Shown here piece by piece: positions 44,192-53,253 of a DNA stretch of 64,000 bases (the first letter of the stretch is position 1; each line of letters begins with the position of its first letter). A program made the translations under genes and the position numbers. The notes under the pieces were generated by a model. That model was given only the letters and a program-made list of their open reading frames with translations, made no database searches and was not told where the DNA came from. The DNA is from Bariatricus massiliensis (lineage in GTDB: Bacteria; Bacillota; Clostridia; Lachnospirales; Lachnospiraceae), in contig NZ_LT574836.1 of assembly GCF_900086725.1 (NCBI RefSeq), positions 514,034-578,033 on the forward strand, in the 5' to 3' direction.

Positions 44192-44887
44192 ATGCTTGAA
44201 ATACAGAATCTGACGAAAGTTTATGGAAAGGTCAAGGCAGTCGATAATGTGAGTTTTTTAGTGCCGGGAGGTCAGGTCGGTATCTTGCTTGGGCCAAACG
44301 GAGCAGGAAAGTCGACAATCATAAAAAGCATAGCGGGGCTTCTGCGTCATGACGGGCAGGTGAGAATCTGCGGCCTGCCGGGAAGGTCAATGGAGGCAAA
44401 GAAGATATTTGCCTATGTTCCTGAGATTCCGGCTATGTTCGAAGCACTGACGGTGCGGGAACATGTGGAGTACATAAGGAAAGCGTACAATAGCCAAGTC
44501 AGCGATGACGAGATAGAATTTATCCTCAAGAGATTTGAGCTTTGGGATAAGCAGGACAAGCTGGGCAATGAACTTTCAAAGGGAATGATGCAGAAAGTCA
44601 GCATCTGCTGTGCGCTGGCAATCAAGCCAAAAGTGATTATGCTAGATGAGCCGATGGTGGGGCTGGATCCACAGGCCATCAAGGAACTCAAGGAAGTGAT
44701 TACGGAATTAAAGGGGTTTGGGGTAACCGTTCTTATCAGTACACATATGCTGGAAATGGTTGAAGGATTGTGGGACATTATGTTTGTCATGCAAAAAGGA
44801 CATATCATCGGTTCATACCGAAAGGAAGATGTCGGCAACAAGGAGCTGGAAGACTTATTCTTTGAGATGACGGGTGGTGGTAAATAA
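44192..44887 (+). CDS. ABC exporter ATP-binding protein
   Basis: A 231-residue ATPase with Walker A GPNGAGKST (about 33-41), signature-like ELSKGMMQKVSICCAL, Walker B VIMLDEPMVGLD and the switch His in ISTHMLEM. The signature has SKGM in place of SGGQ, which is common among type-2 exporters. It shares one base with the following permease gene, so the two form a transporter. Confidence 0.92.
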   Translation: MLEIQNLTKVYGKVKAVDNVSFLVPGGQVGILLGPNGAGKSTIIKSIAGLLRHDGQVRICGLPGRSMEAKKIFAYVPEIPAMFEALTVREHVEYIRKAYNSQVSDDEIEFILKRFELWDKQDKLGNELSKGMMQKVSICCALAIKPKVIMLDEPMVGLDPQAIKELKEVITELKGFGVTVLISTHMLEMVEGLWDIMFVMQKGHIIGSYRKEDVGNKELEDLFFEMTGGGK

Positions 44888-46443
44888 TGAAGACACTTTT
44901 TTATGTAACATACAGAGGATTTATCAATCGTCTGAAAAAGGCCTTGAAGCGTCCGGTCACCTATTTGTTCATTGCGGTGGCCGTCGCTTATGTTGCACTT
45001 CTGGCCGTTGGGCTGTTTAATATAGTAAAAAACACCCACTTCAATAATGTGAAGGCTCTTGTAATCGTAATTACGGTGCTTTTGTTTTTTGCACTTCCCA
45101 GCAGCTACTTGATGTATGCCAGAAGAAAAGGGATTATCTTCAAACCAAGCCATGCCCATTTTATATTCAATGCGCCCATATCTCCAAAGCAGGTATTAAT
45201 TTATGGAGCTTTAAAGAATATTCTTATGGATGCGGTTTTTGGGGTTTTGATTCTGCTGGGAGGGATTCTGCTTTTTGATGTTCCGCTCTGGAAGATGATT
45301 CTTGTATTTTTGTTCTGGGTGTTCATGACGAGTTTACAGGAAGGCGGAATCGTTATTCTTCTTTATGGGAATGAGAAAGTATCGGTGGAAAAGATGGGAA
45401 AAGCCAGCAAGATTATGCTTGGCGTTCTAGCTGTGCTCGGTATTTTCCTATTCTGGTATATTAAGACCTATGGATTTTCCTTGGCAAGCGTTGGCGCGCT
45501 GATTGATTATCCGGGACTGCAGATGCTGCCCTTGGTAGGCTGGAATGTAGCGGTGTTCCGGCTGATTCTTCTCGGCCCTACAACATTGAATGTAATCTGC
45601 AGCATCCTGTATGTTGTTTCTACTGCGGCAATCTTAGCCGCGGCTTGGAAGCTTCCATGCTATGGAGGATATTACGAAGAAGCGGCTAAATTTGCCGACG
45701 ACTATCAGGCAATGAAGAACAGAAATAAAAAGGGCGAGACGGGGAATGGCAAGGAGAAATACCGCCGTATTAAAGGCGGCGTCAAAGGATGCGGGGCAAA
45801 GGCTATTTTTTACCGCCAGCTGCTGGAATATAAAAAGGCACGTTTCTTCATATTTGGAAGCATGAATTTGGTCTGCTTCTTCATTGCTTTTGTTATGGCC
45901 TGGACTTACGACGGGGCAAGCAAGTATGCGGGGATGTTTTTGTTGGGCATTCTGGCGTATGTCATATTCTGTACGAGCGGATATGTGGGTAAATGGGAGA
46001 AGGAGCTTCAGAACCCTTATCTCTACCTGATACCGGAAAAACCGATAAAGAAGCTCTGGTACGCCACACAGATGGAGCATATAAAATCCTTTATCGACGG
46101 CTCTATTATGTGCGTCGGCATCGGGGTGGCATGGCATCTGCCGGTGTGGCAGATAGTGACATCAATTCTTTTGTATGTTCTATTTCAGGCAATCAAGATG
46201 TATATGCGTATATTTGCCCTCTACATTCTGGGAGACAATTTTGGACTGCAGGTGAGAAAGCTGTTCCAGATGCTGATACAGTCGAGCCTTATGGGAGTGG
46301 GGATTGCGCTGGCGGTTGTGGTCGGCATGGTCATAAATATGAATTTGGTGTTTCCTATTCTGCTGATTTATAGTATCATAATAACTGTAACAGTAATGTT
46401 TCTGGCATCTTACAGATTTGAAGTGCTGGAGCAGATCGAGTAG
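44887..46443 (+). CDS. ABC exporter permease-like membrane protein
   Basis: A 518-residue protein with about twelve membrane segments in two halves, joined by a hydrophilic loop near residues 265-300. It resembles the putative ABC exporter family found beside such ATPases in Firmicutes. The substrate is unknown; peptide or drug export and envelope functions are all possible. ATG overlaps the ATPase stop codon. Confidence 0.8.
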   Translation: MKTLFYVTYRGFINRLKKALKRPVTYLFIAVAVAYVALLAVGLFNIVKNTHFNNVKALVIVITVLLFFALPSSYLMYARRKGIIFKPSHAHFIFNAPISPKQVLIYGALKNILMDAVFGVLILLGGILLFDVPLWKMILVFLFWVFMTSLQEGGIVILLYGNEKVSVEKMGKASKIMLGVLAVLGIFLFWYIKTYGFSLASVGALIDYPGLQMLPLVGWNVAVFRLILLGPTTLNVICSILYVVSTAAILAAAWKLPCYGGYYEEAAKFADDYQAMKNRNKKGETGNGKEKYRRIKGGVKGCGAKAIFYRQLLEYKKARFFIFGSMNLVCFFIAFVMAWTYDGASKYAGMFLLGILAYVIFCTSGYVGKWEKELQNPYLYLIPEKPIKKLWYATQMEHIKSFIDGSIMCVGIGVAWHLPVWQIVTSILLYVLFQAIKMYMRIFALYILGDNFGLQVRKLFQMLIQSSLMGVGIALAVVVGMVINMNLVFPILLIYSIIITVTVMFLASYRFEVLEQIE

Positions 46444-46473
46444 TAGAAGTGGATAAAGAAGGGAGCATAGAGC

Positions 46474-46950
46474 ATGCTGAATGACAATTATATATCGTTT
46501 GAGATAGGAAAGGCGAAACATATAGCGCTGGTAGCACATGACGGTAAGAAAAAAGAGATGGTTGACTGGTGTGACAAAAATAAAGATGTGTTGAAGAGCC
46601 ATTTTCTCTGTGGAACCGGGACAACTGCCAGATTGATTTCCGAGAGAACCGGCCTTCCGGTGAAGGGATATAACAGTGGGCCTCTGGGCGGCGACCAGCA
46701 GATAGGAGCCAAGATCGTGGAAGGCCAGATCGATTTTATGGTGTTTTTGTGGGATCCGCTGGAAGCACAGCCCCATGACCCTGACGTGAAAGCTCTTTTG
46801 CGTATAGCGGTCGTGTATGACATACCGATTGCCAATAATTTGGCTACGGCGGACTTTATGCTGCATTCTAAATATATGAATACGGTCTACAGCAGGCAGG
46901 TTGAGAATTTTAACAAGACAATCGAAGAGCGTGTAGAAAAGATGAAATAA
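46474..46950 (+). CDS. mgsA: Methylglyoxal synthase
   Basis: A 158-residue cytosolic enzyme that converts DHAP to methylglyoxal and phosphate, a bypass when sugar phosphates accumulate. Features are IALVAHDGKK at the N-terminus, FLCGTGTTARLI, the catalytic SGPLGGDQQIGAKI and FLWDPLEAQPHDPDVKALLR. DHAP is also the expected product of the aldolase and GlpA-like operons elsewhere in the window. Confidence 0.96.
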   Translation: MLNDNYISFEIGKAKHIALVAHDGKKKEMVDWCDKNKDVLKSHFLCGTGTTARLISERTGLPVKGYNSGPLGGDQQIGAKIVEGQIDFMVFLWDPLEAQPHDPDVKALLRIAVVYDIPIANNLATADFMLHSKYMNTVYSRQVENFNKTIEERVEKMK

Positions 46951-46955
46951 TGCGA

Positions 46956-46986
46956 ACCCTTCCCTTTGTGGGGAGGGTATCTTTTT
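46956..46986 (+). terminator. Terminator after mgsA
   Basis: A 9-bp stem (46956-46964 / 46970-46978, one T-G pair), TTTGT loop, then a T run. Confidence 0.8.
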
Positions 46987-46999
46987 GCTGTGAAAGGGA

Positions 47000-47072
47000 T
47001 TGACATCATCTATACCCTGTGATATGATAAGCAAGATTGATTTAACACATTAAAGCGCAACGGTTTAAAGCG
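47000..47072 (+). promoter_or_regulatory. Symporter promoter and downstream direct repeats
   Basis: TTGACA (47000-47005), 17 bases, TATGAT (47023-47028). Between this and the start lie two direct copies of TTAAAGCG (47050-47057 and 47065-47072), spaced 15 bases apart, a possible regulator site. Confidence 0.65.
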
Positions 47073-47103
47073 TAAGCGCAAAAACAAGACGGAGGGTATT
47101 GAG

Positions 47104-48633
47104 ATGACAGTGAAAATCATACTGCTGATTGTATTTTTTGCAGTGATGGCGGGGGTAGGAATTTACGCTAGAAAAAGTACAAAGAGTGTGGACGGGTTTG
47201 TGCTGGGAGGACACGCCGCAGGGCCATGGCTTACCGCATTCGCATATGGAACGTCCTATTTTTCTGCAGTAGTATTTGTAGGATATGCAGGGCAGTTCGG
47301 ATGGAAGTACGGGATTGCATCTACTTGGATAGGGATTGGAAATGCAGTGATCGGAAGTCTGCTGGCATGGGTGGTCTTGGGAAGGCGGACGAGAGTTATG
47401 AGCCACCACCTGAAGTCAAAGACTATGCCGGACTTTTTCGGTGAAAGATTTCAGAGCAAAAGCTTGAAGATAGTAGCCTCTATCATTGTGTTCGTGTTTC
47501 TAGTACCATACACTGCGTCTGTGTATAACGGTCTGTCCAGACTATTTGGAATGGCTTTCGACATTCCGTATACATATTGTGTCATTGCGATGGCTGCTTT
47601 TACCGGAATTTATGTAATTCTTGGCGGATATATGGCAACGGCTATCAATGACTTTATTCAAGGTATTATTATGCTTTTTGGCATTACCGCCGTGATTGCG
47701 GCTGTGCTCAGCGGTCAGGGAGGATTTATGGAAGCGGTACGGAAGATGGCGGAAATCCCCAGCGATGTGGCTGTGACTCAAGGGCAGCCGGGAGCCTTTG
47801 TATCTTTCTTTGGCCCAGATCCTCTGAATCTTTTGGGCGTGGTAATCCTGACGTCTCTTGGGACGTGGGGGCTTCCACAGATGGTGCACAAGTTCTATGC
47901 GATCAAAGATGAGAAGTCCATCAATACGGGGACGGTCATATCCACAATATTTGCAGTTGTCATTTCCGGAGGCTGCTACTTTTTAGGGGGATTCGGGCGG
48001 CTGTTTGACAATCCGTCTATTTATAACCCGGATACGGGAGTTCCCGTGTTCGACAGTATTGTGCCTTACATGCTGTCCACCCTGCCGGATATCCTTATAG
48101 GCATTGTGGTGGTTCTTGTACTTTCAGCGTCAATGTCTACACTTTCTTCGCTTGTTCTCACCTCAAGCTCGACATTGACACTTGACTGCATCAAGGGAAA
48201 TATAGTCAAGAAGATGAGTGAGAAGAAGCAAGTGTTTGTTATGCAGCTTTTAATCGTATTTTTTATCGTAGTGTCGGTTGTACTTGCATTGAATCCACCC
48301 ACATTTATTGCCCAGCTCATGGGAATATCGTGGGGAGCGCTGGCCGGAGCGTTTCTGGCTCCGTTTTTGTATGGATTGTACTGGAAAGGCGTGACCAGAG
48401 CGGCAGTCTGGGCCAGTTTTGCGGCGGGTGTGGGAATCACCCTCTCCAATATGTATCTGAAATACATTGAATCGCCTATCAATGCGGGGGCGGCCGCCAT
48501 GATTGCGGGACTTTTGATTGTGCCGGTGGTGAGCCTTATCACGCCGAAGCTGGAGAAGGAAAAAGTAGAAGATATATTCAGCTGTTATGAAGAAAAAGTC
48601 ACAATCACTGTAAAGCGTTCTCTGGAAGCGTAA
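47104..48633 (+). CDS. Sodium:solute symporter family protein
   Basis: A 509-residue membrane protein with about 13 helices in the SSS (SLC5) arrangement. The N-terminal GFVLGGHAAGPWLTAFAYG and the TYCVIAMAAFTGIYVILGGYMA region are typical. Members import solutes such as proline, pantothenate, acetate or sugars with sodium. The overall motif set is closest by eye to PutP/PanF-like members. It has its own promoter and is monocistronic. Confidence 0.88.
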   Translation: MTVKIILLIVFFAVMAGVGIYARKSTKSVDGFVLGGHAAGPWLTAFAYGTSYFSAVVFVGYAGQFGWKYGIASTWIGIGNAVIGSLLAWVVLGRRTRVMSHHLKSKTMPDFFGERFQSKSLKIVASIIVFVFLVPYTASVYNGLSRLFGMAFDIPYTYCVIAMAAFTGIYVILGGYMATAINDFIQGIIMLFGITAVIAAVLSGQGGFMEAVRKMAEIPSDVAVTQGQPGAFVSFFGPDPLNLLGVVILTSLGTWGLPQMVHKFYAIKDEKSINTGTVISTIFAVVISGGCYFLGGFGRLFDNPSIYNPDTGVPVFDSIVPYMLSTLPDILIGIVVVLVLSASMSTLSSLVLTSSSTLTLDCIKGNIVKKMSEKKQVFVMQLLIVFFIVVSVVLALNPPTFIAQLMGISWGALAGAFLAPFLYGLYWKGVTRAAVWASFAAGVGITLSNMYLKYIESPINAGAAAMIAGLLIVPVVSLITPKLEKEKVEDIFSCYEEKVTITVKRSLEA

Positions 48634-48657
48634 AAGAGTTGTATTAAGACGATATCT

Positions 48658-48734
48658 ATGCTATGATTTTTGTGAGGTAATACTGCCTCACAGGAGTCAT
48701 AGCATTCTTTTTTGCCGGTTCGGTTTCCGGCAAA
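48658..48734. terminator. Compound 3' hairpin after symporter
   Basis: A branched stem (ATGCTATGA 48658-48666 with TCATAGCAT 48697-48705, enclosing TGTGAGG/CCTCACA) ends in a T run. A second 8-bp hairpin follows at once (48711-48718 / 48727-48734). Most likely a terminator of the symporter gene. Confidence 0.65.
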
Positions 48735-48821
48735 AAGCAAATCAAAGGAACATCCGCGCCAAAACCCATATCCCACAAAAAGCAGTATAGAATATATGTT
48801 TGGAAAAATAATATTTTCCGG

Positions 48822-48873
48822 TTGACAAACAAGAACGTATGTACTAATATAAAGGTATGCAAACGTTCGTTCG
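48822..48873 (+). promoter_or_regulatory. recA promoter with two LexA-type boxes
   Basis: A near-perfect promoter: TTGACA (48822-48827), 17 bases, TAATAT (48845-48850). In the spacer, GAACGTATGTAC (48833-48844) matches the Gram-positive SOS box GAACnnnnGTTC with one change. A second box, CGAACGAACGTTTG on the minus strand (48860-48873), matches CGAACRNRYGTTYC at all but one base. LexA repression of recA is expected. Confidence 0.8.
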
Positions 48874-48919
48874 TGTGCGGTATATGGGTAAGATAATAGG
48901 GAACAAGGAGAAATAAAAG

Positions 48920-49990
48920 ATGGCAAATGTAAATGATGATAAGAAAAAGGCGCTCGACGCGGCAATCGCAAAGTTGGAGAAGGATTTTGGAAAAGGAACA
49001 GTTATGAAGCTGGGCGACCCGGCGGCTCAGGTCCAAGTGGAGACGGTGCCGACAGGTGCGTTGAGTCTGGATCTGGCTCTGGGGATGGGCGGTGTGCCGA
49101 AGGGACGTGTAGTTGAGATATACGGTCCGGAGTCCAGCGGTAAGACGACCGTAGCATTACATATGGTGGCTGAAGTGCAGAAACGAGGCGGCATCGCCGG
49201 GTTTATCGACGCAGAGCATGCGCTGGATCCTGCCTATGCCAAGAATATAGGTGTCGATATTGATGAATTATATATTTCACAGCCGGACAGTGGAGATCAA
49301 GCGCTGGAGATTACGGAAACGATGGTCCGTTCGGGGGCCATTGATATTATCGTAGTTGACTCTGTCGCCGCACTGGTGCCGAGGCAGGAGATTGAGGGGG
49401 ACATGGGAGACAGCCATGTAGGGCTTCAAGCCAGACTGATGTCTCAGGCTTTGCGTAAGCTCACACCGGTAATCAGTAAGTCTAACTGTGTGGTTATCTT
49501 TATCAACCAGCTCCGTGAAAAGGTAGGAGTCATGTTCGGCAATCCTGAGACTACGACAGGAGGACGCGCCCTTAAGTTCTATGCGTCTGTCCGCATGGAT
49601 GTAAGAAGAATCGAGACGCTGAAGCAGGGCGGTGAGATGGTCGGCAACCGTACCCGTATCAAGATTGTAAAGAATAAGATTGCGCCCCCGTTCAAAGAAG
49701 CTGAGTTCGATATTATGTTCGGTAAGGGCATCTCGAAGGAAGGAGATATTCTTGATTTGGCGGCAAGCATTGATATCGTGAACAAGAGCGGCGCCTGGTA
49801 CGCGTATAACGGGGATAAGATAGGACAAGGGCGGGAGAACGCAAAAGTATTCCTTGCCACACACCCGGAAGTAATGGACGAGATAGAGGCCAGAGTGAGG
49901 GCGCATTATGGTTTTGACGGTGCAGGACAGGAAGAGGAGCCGGCTGAAGACAAGAAGTCACCGGTTAAAAAGACAGTCAAAGAAGACTGA
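48920..49990 (+). CDS. recA: Recombinase A
   Basis: A 356-residue DNA strand-exchange ATPase. Walker A is GPESSGKTT, followed by FIDAEHALDP, the VVDSVAALVPRQEIEGD loop and the DNA-binding L2 segment near FGNPETTTGGRALKFY. The C-terminal tail is acidic with a Lys-rich end. It is preceded by an SOS-type promoter and followed 17 bases later by its modulator recX. Confidence 0.98.
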   Translation: MANVNDDKKKALDAAIAKLEKDFGKGTVMKLGDPAAQVQVETVPTGALSLDLALGMGGVPKGRVVEIYGPESSGKTTVALHMVAEVQKRGGIAGFIDAEHALDPAYAKNIGVDIDELYISQPDSGDQALEITETMVRSGAIDIIVVDSVAALVPRQEIEGDMGDSHVGLQARLMSQALRKLTPVISKSNCVVIFINQLREKVGVMFGNPETTTGGRALKFYASVRMDVRRIETLKQGGEMVGNRTRIKIVKNKIAPPFKEAEFDIMFGKGISKEGDILDLAASIDIVNKSGAWYAYNGDKIGQGRENAKVFLATHPEVMDEIEARVRAHYGFDGAGQEEEPAEDKKSPVKKTVKED

Positions 49991-50007
49991 TAGGCGGGAT
50001 AAGGAAT

Positions 50008-50622
50008 ATGATCGTTACTAAGATAGAGCCTGTGACAAAAGCAAAATTTAAAGTGTATGTGGAAGAACAGTTCGCCTTTGTGTTGTACAAGGGCGAACTG
50101 TCCCGTTTTCATCTGCAGGAAGGCGGGAGTCTGTCGGAAGAACTTTATACTAAGATAAAGACGGAAATTGTACTTAAAAGAGCCAAGATGCGTGCCATGC
50201 ATCTCCTGAATGATATGGATAGGACGGAAGGGCAGCTCCGCCAGAAGCTCAGACAGAACGGCTATCCGGAAGACATTGTCGGGCAGGCGCTTGATTATGT
50301 CAAGTCCTTTGGCTATATCAACGATGAAAATTATATTCGAAGATTTGTTGAAAGCCGAATGGACAAGAAGAGCAGAAAAGAGATTTATGCGCTTCTTTGT
50401 CAGAAGGGGCTGAAGGGCAGTGACGTGGACAGCATTATGGAGGAGGCCTATGCAGGCCATACTGAGGAGGATGCTATCCGTGACATTATTCGCAAAAAGC
50501 GTTGGAATCTGGAGGCCGCGGATGAGAAGGAGAAACAGAAGATATATGCATTTTTGATGCGTAAGGGATTCCGCTACGAGGATATCCGTCAAGTAATACA
50601 AGTTTCCGTAGGGAATGCTTGA
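50008..50622 (+). CDS. recX: RecA modulator RecX
   Basis: A 204-residue protein, all helical after a short beta N-terminal part (about 1-45). The repeated three-helix units contain LLNDMDRTEGQLRQKL and SFGYINDENYIRRFVESR, typical of RecX, which limits RecA filament growth. ATG 50008 follows AAGGAAT. It shares the recA transcript. The next promoter's -35 overlaps its stop codon. Confidence 0.92.
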   Translation: MIVTKIEPVTKAKFKVYVEEQFAFVLYKGELSRFHLQEGGSLSEELYTKIKTEIVLKRAKMRAMHLLNDMDRTEGQLRQKLRQNGYPEDIVGQALDYVKSFGYINDENYIRRFVESRMDKKSRKEIYALLCQKGLKGSDVDSIMEEAYAGHTEEDAIRDIIRKKRWNLEAADEKEKQKIYAFLMRKGFRYEDIRQVIQVSVGNA

Positions 50623-50647
50623 CATAATTGTGAAAACAGTATAGAAT
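50619..50647 (+). promoter_or_regulatory. rny promoter
   Basis: TTGACA (50619-50624, overlapping the recX stop), 17 bases, TAGAAT (50642-50647). Confidence 0.65.
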
Positions 50648-50694
50648 TTAAGTGTTGTATTTGTACAATGAAAATTAAATAAGGAGGTGCTCCT

Positions 50695-52245
50695 GTGCCG
50701 ATAAGTATAATTATTGCTGTGGTTGTCACACTGGTGATAGCGGTTTCTATTACTTATTTTGCAACGGTGTCCAAGCTGAAGAATGACGCAAATTCTAAAA
50801 TTGGAAACGCTGATGCGAAAGCAAGAGAAATAATAGATGATGCATTAAAGACGGCGGAAACGAAGAAGAAGGAAGCTCTCTTGGAAGTAAAGGAAGAGTC
50901 TATCAGGACGAAGAACGAGCTCGAGAAGGAAACAAAAGAACGAAGAGCAGAGTTACAGCGTTATGAGAAGCGTGTCCTATCCAAGGAAGAGACCCTAGAG
51001 AAGCGTTCCGAAGCGATTGAGCAGAGAGAAGCTGCATTCACCGCAAAAGAAGATGCAATCAGACAGCGGGAAGCAAAAGTTGAAGAACTTAGCAAACAAC
51101 GAGTACAGGAACTAGAACGAATCTCAGGACTTACCTCCGAACAAGCAAAAGATTATTTGTTGAAAACTGTTGAAGATGATGTAAAGCATGATACTGCGAG
51201 ACTGGTGAAAGAACTGGAGAACCAGGCCAAGGAAGACGCTGATAAGAAGGCAAAGGAATATGTTGTCACAGCGATTCAGAGGTGTGCGGCGGATCATGTT
51301 GCTGAGACTACGATTTCAGTAGTACAGCTTCCTAGCGATGAGATGAAGGGGAGAATTATCGGAAGAGAAGGGCGGAACATCCGTACCTTGGAGACTCTTA
51401 CCGGTGTGGAACTGATTATCGACGATACGCCGGAAGCAGTAGTATTGTCTGGATTTGATCCTATTCGCCGTGAAGTGGCCAGAATTGCGCTGGAACGCTT
51501 GATTGTGGACGGACGTATACATCCGGCTAGAATTGAAGAAATGGTAGAAAAGGCTCAGAAAGAAGTAGAATCAATGATACGTGAAGAAGGAGAGGCTGCA
51601 GCTCTAGAAGTAGGGGTACATGGTATCCATCCGGAACTGATTCGTCTGTTGGGACGTATGAAGTTTAGGACAAGTTATGGGCAGAATGCTTTGAAGCATT
51701 CTATTGAAGTAGCCCAGCTCTCAGGACTCCTTGCGGGAGAGATCGGACTGGATGTCCGCATCGCTAAGAGGGCAGGACTTTTACATGACATTGGCAAATC
51801 TATCGATCATGATGTAGAGGGCTCACATATTCAGATCGGTGTTGATTTGTGCAGAAAGTACAAAGAATCACCGACTATTATTAATGCAGTGGAATCCCAT
51901 CATGGGGATGTAGAACCAGAGACTCTCATTGCGTGCGTTGTGCAGGCGGCAGATACGATTTCTGCGGCAAGGCCGGGTGCAAGAAGAGAGACACTTGAAA
52001 CATATACAAACAGATTAAAACAGTTAGAAGATATCACGAACCAGTTCAAAGGCGTTGATAAATCTTTTGCAATTCAAGCGGGTAGAGAGATTCGCGTAAT
52101 GGTAGTTCCAGAACAAGTATCTGATGATGATATGGTATTGCTGGCAAGGGATATTTCCAAGCAGATTGAGTACGAATTGGAATATCCGGGACAGATTAAG
52201 GTGAATGTAATCCGGGAATCGAGAGTTACAGATTACGCAAAATAA
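50695..52245 (+). CDS. rny: Ribonuclease Y
   Basis: A 516-residue membrane-anchored endoribonuclease that starts mRNA decay in Firmicutes. It has an N-terminal membrane helix (about 3-23), a long coiled coil (about 30-200), a KH RNA-binding domain around IIGREGRNIRTLE, then an HD domain with LLHDIGKSIDHD. The start is GTG 50695 after AAGGAGGTGCTCCT, an unusually strong ribosome site that compensates for the non-ATG codon. Confidence 0.97.
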   Translation: MPISIIIAVVVTLVIAVSITYFATVSKLKNDANSKIGNADAKAREIIDDALKTAETKKKEALLEVKEESIRTKNELEKETKERRAELQRYEKRVLSKEETLEKRSEAIEQREAAFTAKEDAIRQREAKVEELSKQRVQELERISGLTSEQAKDYLLKTVEDDVKHDTARLVKELENQAKEDADKKAKEYVVTAIQRCAADHVAETTISVVQLPSDEMKGRIIGREGRNIRTLETLTGVELIIDDTPEAVVLSGFDPIRREVARIALERLIVDGRIHPARIEEMVEKAQKEVESMIREEGEAAALEVGVHGIHPELIRLLGRMKFRTSYGQNALKHSIEVAQLSGLLAGEIGLDVRIAKRAGLLHDIGKSIDHDVEGSHIQIGVDLCRKYKESPTIINAVESHHGDVEPETLIACVVQAADTISAARPGARRETLETYTNRLKQLEDITNQFKGVDKSFAIQAGREIRVMVVPEQVSDDDMVLLARDISKQIEYELEYPGQIKVNVIRESRVTDYAK

Positions 52246-52256
52246 TCAGAATACAG

Positions 52257-52296
52257 CAGCCATTCTTGAGGGAAAACTCAAGGATGGCTGTTTTTT
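52257..52296 (+). terminator. rny terminator
   Basis: A 14-bp stem (52257-52270 / 52277-52290, one T-G pair), 6-base loop and TTTTTT. Confidence 0.88.
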
Positions 52297-52304
52297 ATGT
52301 TTTA

Positions 52305-52369
52305 TTGACAAATTTTACAAATAAAATACTATTCTTTAGCTTGTTTAATATTAGAATTTTAAGTATAAT
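52305..52369 (+). promoter_or_regulatory. Tandem promoters of LytTR regulator gene
   Basis: Upstream: TTGACA (52305-52310), 16 bases, TACTAT (52327-52332). Downstream: TTGTTT (52341-52346), 17 bases, TATAAT (52364-52369). Both point to the regulator gene. Confidence 0.55.
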
Positions 52370-52412
52370 AGTAACATATTGAATCTACGTTAAGATGAGA
52401 GGGGCAGTCGGT

Positions 52413-53126
52413 ATGCTGAGAGCAGCTATATGCCAGAAAAATAAAGAAAAAAGGGAATACATATTATCAGCGATTCAGGCATTGGACTTTGATATAGATG
52501 TACAAGAATTCCGAAATATTTATGATTTTAAAGATATTTTTGACGCGCAGAACACAGCCTTCGACATCATTGTGCTGGATACGTCCATCCAGCAGGAGGG
52601 GGACGGGCTTACCCTTGCTGGTCATATCCGCAAGTTGAACGGGAAGGTCATGATTTTATTCGTGACTGAAAGTGAGCAGTACTATGCACAGGCGTTCAAG
52701 GTGTTTGCAACCGGTTACTTGTTATATCCTTTTGATGTAAAAGAGATAGAGAACTGTATTGCGTTTTATAATCAGAAGACGAAGACTGAACGCAGGGCGT
52801 CGTGGATGGTGAAAGGCAAGGGCGGCAACTGGTGCCGGATTTTCTGCCGGAATATTCTCTTTGTGGAGAGCGACAACAGGCAGGTGATTCTTCACCTTGA
52901 TGACGGCACTATTGTTGAGAGCTATGCCAAGCTTAGTCAGGCGGAGCAGGAACTTCCAGATAAAGGGTTTCTCAGATGCCATCAGAGCTATATTGTGAAC
53001 CTCTATTATGTGGATGAGATTAAGAATGGCAAGTTTTGGATTCAAGGGAAGGAGATTCCCATATCAAGAAAATATCAAAAGCTGGCTAAGGAAGGATATT
53101 ATGATTATATGTTCTCTAAGTTGTAA
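52413..53126 (+). CDS. LytTR-family regulator with degenerate receiver domain
   Basis: In this 237-residue protein, residues 1-120 have a response-regulator receiver fold and residues about 130-235 a LytTR DNA-binding domain (ILFVESDNRQVILHL, GFLRCHQSYIVNL). The receiver keeps the phospho-acceptor-like Asp in IIVLDTSI. The N-terminal acidic pair is replaced (AAICQKNK), and the invariant Lys of the KPF motif is Tyr (LLYPF). Phosphorylation-dependent switching is therefore doubtful. ATG 52413 follows AGAGGGG; ATG 52395 is in frame. It lies directly ahead of a GHKL-like gene and the pilus cluster, which it may control. Confidence 0.82.
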   Translation: MLRAAICQKNKEKREYILSAIQALDFDIDVQEFRNIYDFKDIFDAQNTAFDIIVLDTSIQQEGDGLTLAGHIRKLNGKVMILFVTESEQYYAQAFKVFATGYLLYPFDVKEIENCIAFYNQKTKTERRASWMVKGKGGNWCRIFCRNILFVESDNRQVILHLDDGTIVESYAKLSQAEQELPDKGFLRCHQSYIVNLYYVDEIKNGKFWIQGKEIPISRKYQKLAKEGYYDYMFSKL

Positions 53127-53253
53127 ACGAGCGTAATGCTCAGTTGTTTAAAATCTTCATAAAAGGAGTCAAATTCTACCCGGTACAGTTTTTTTATGAA
53201 AACATCTGTATAATGCATGTATGATAATTGGTGAGACTGGAGGGAAAAGGAAT

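Noticed and set aside
53127..53253. AgrA/LytTR-type direct repeats (TCAGTTGTT at 53140 and ACAGTTTTT at 53185)
   Set aside because: Their spacing of 45 bases does not fit the usual roughly 21-base period, and the matches are short.
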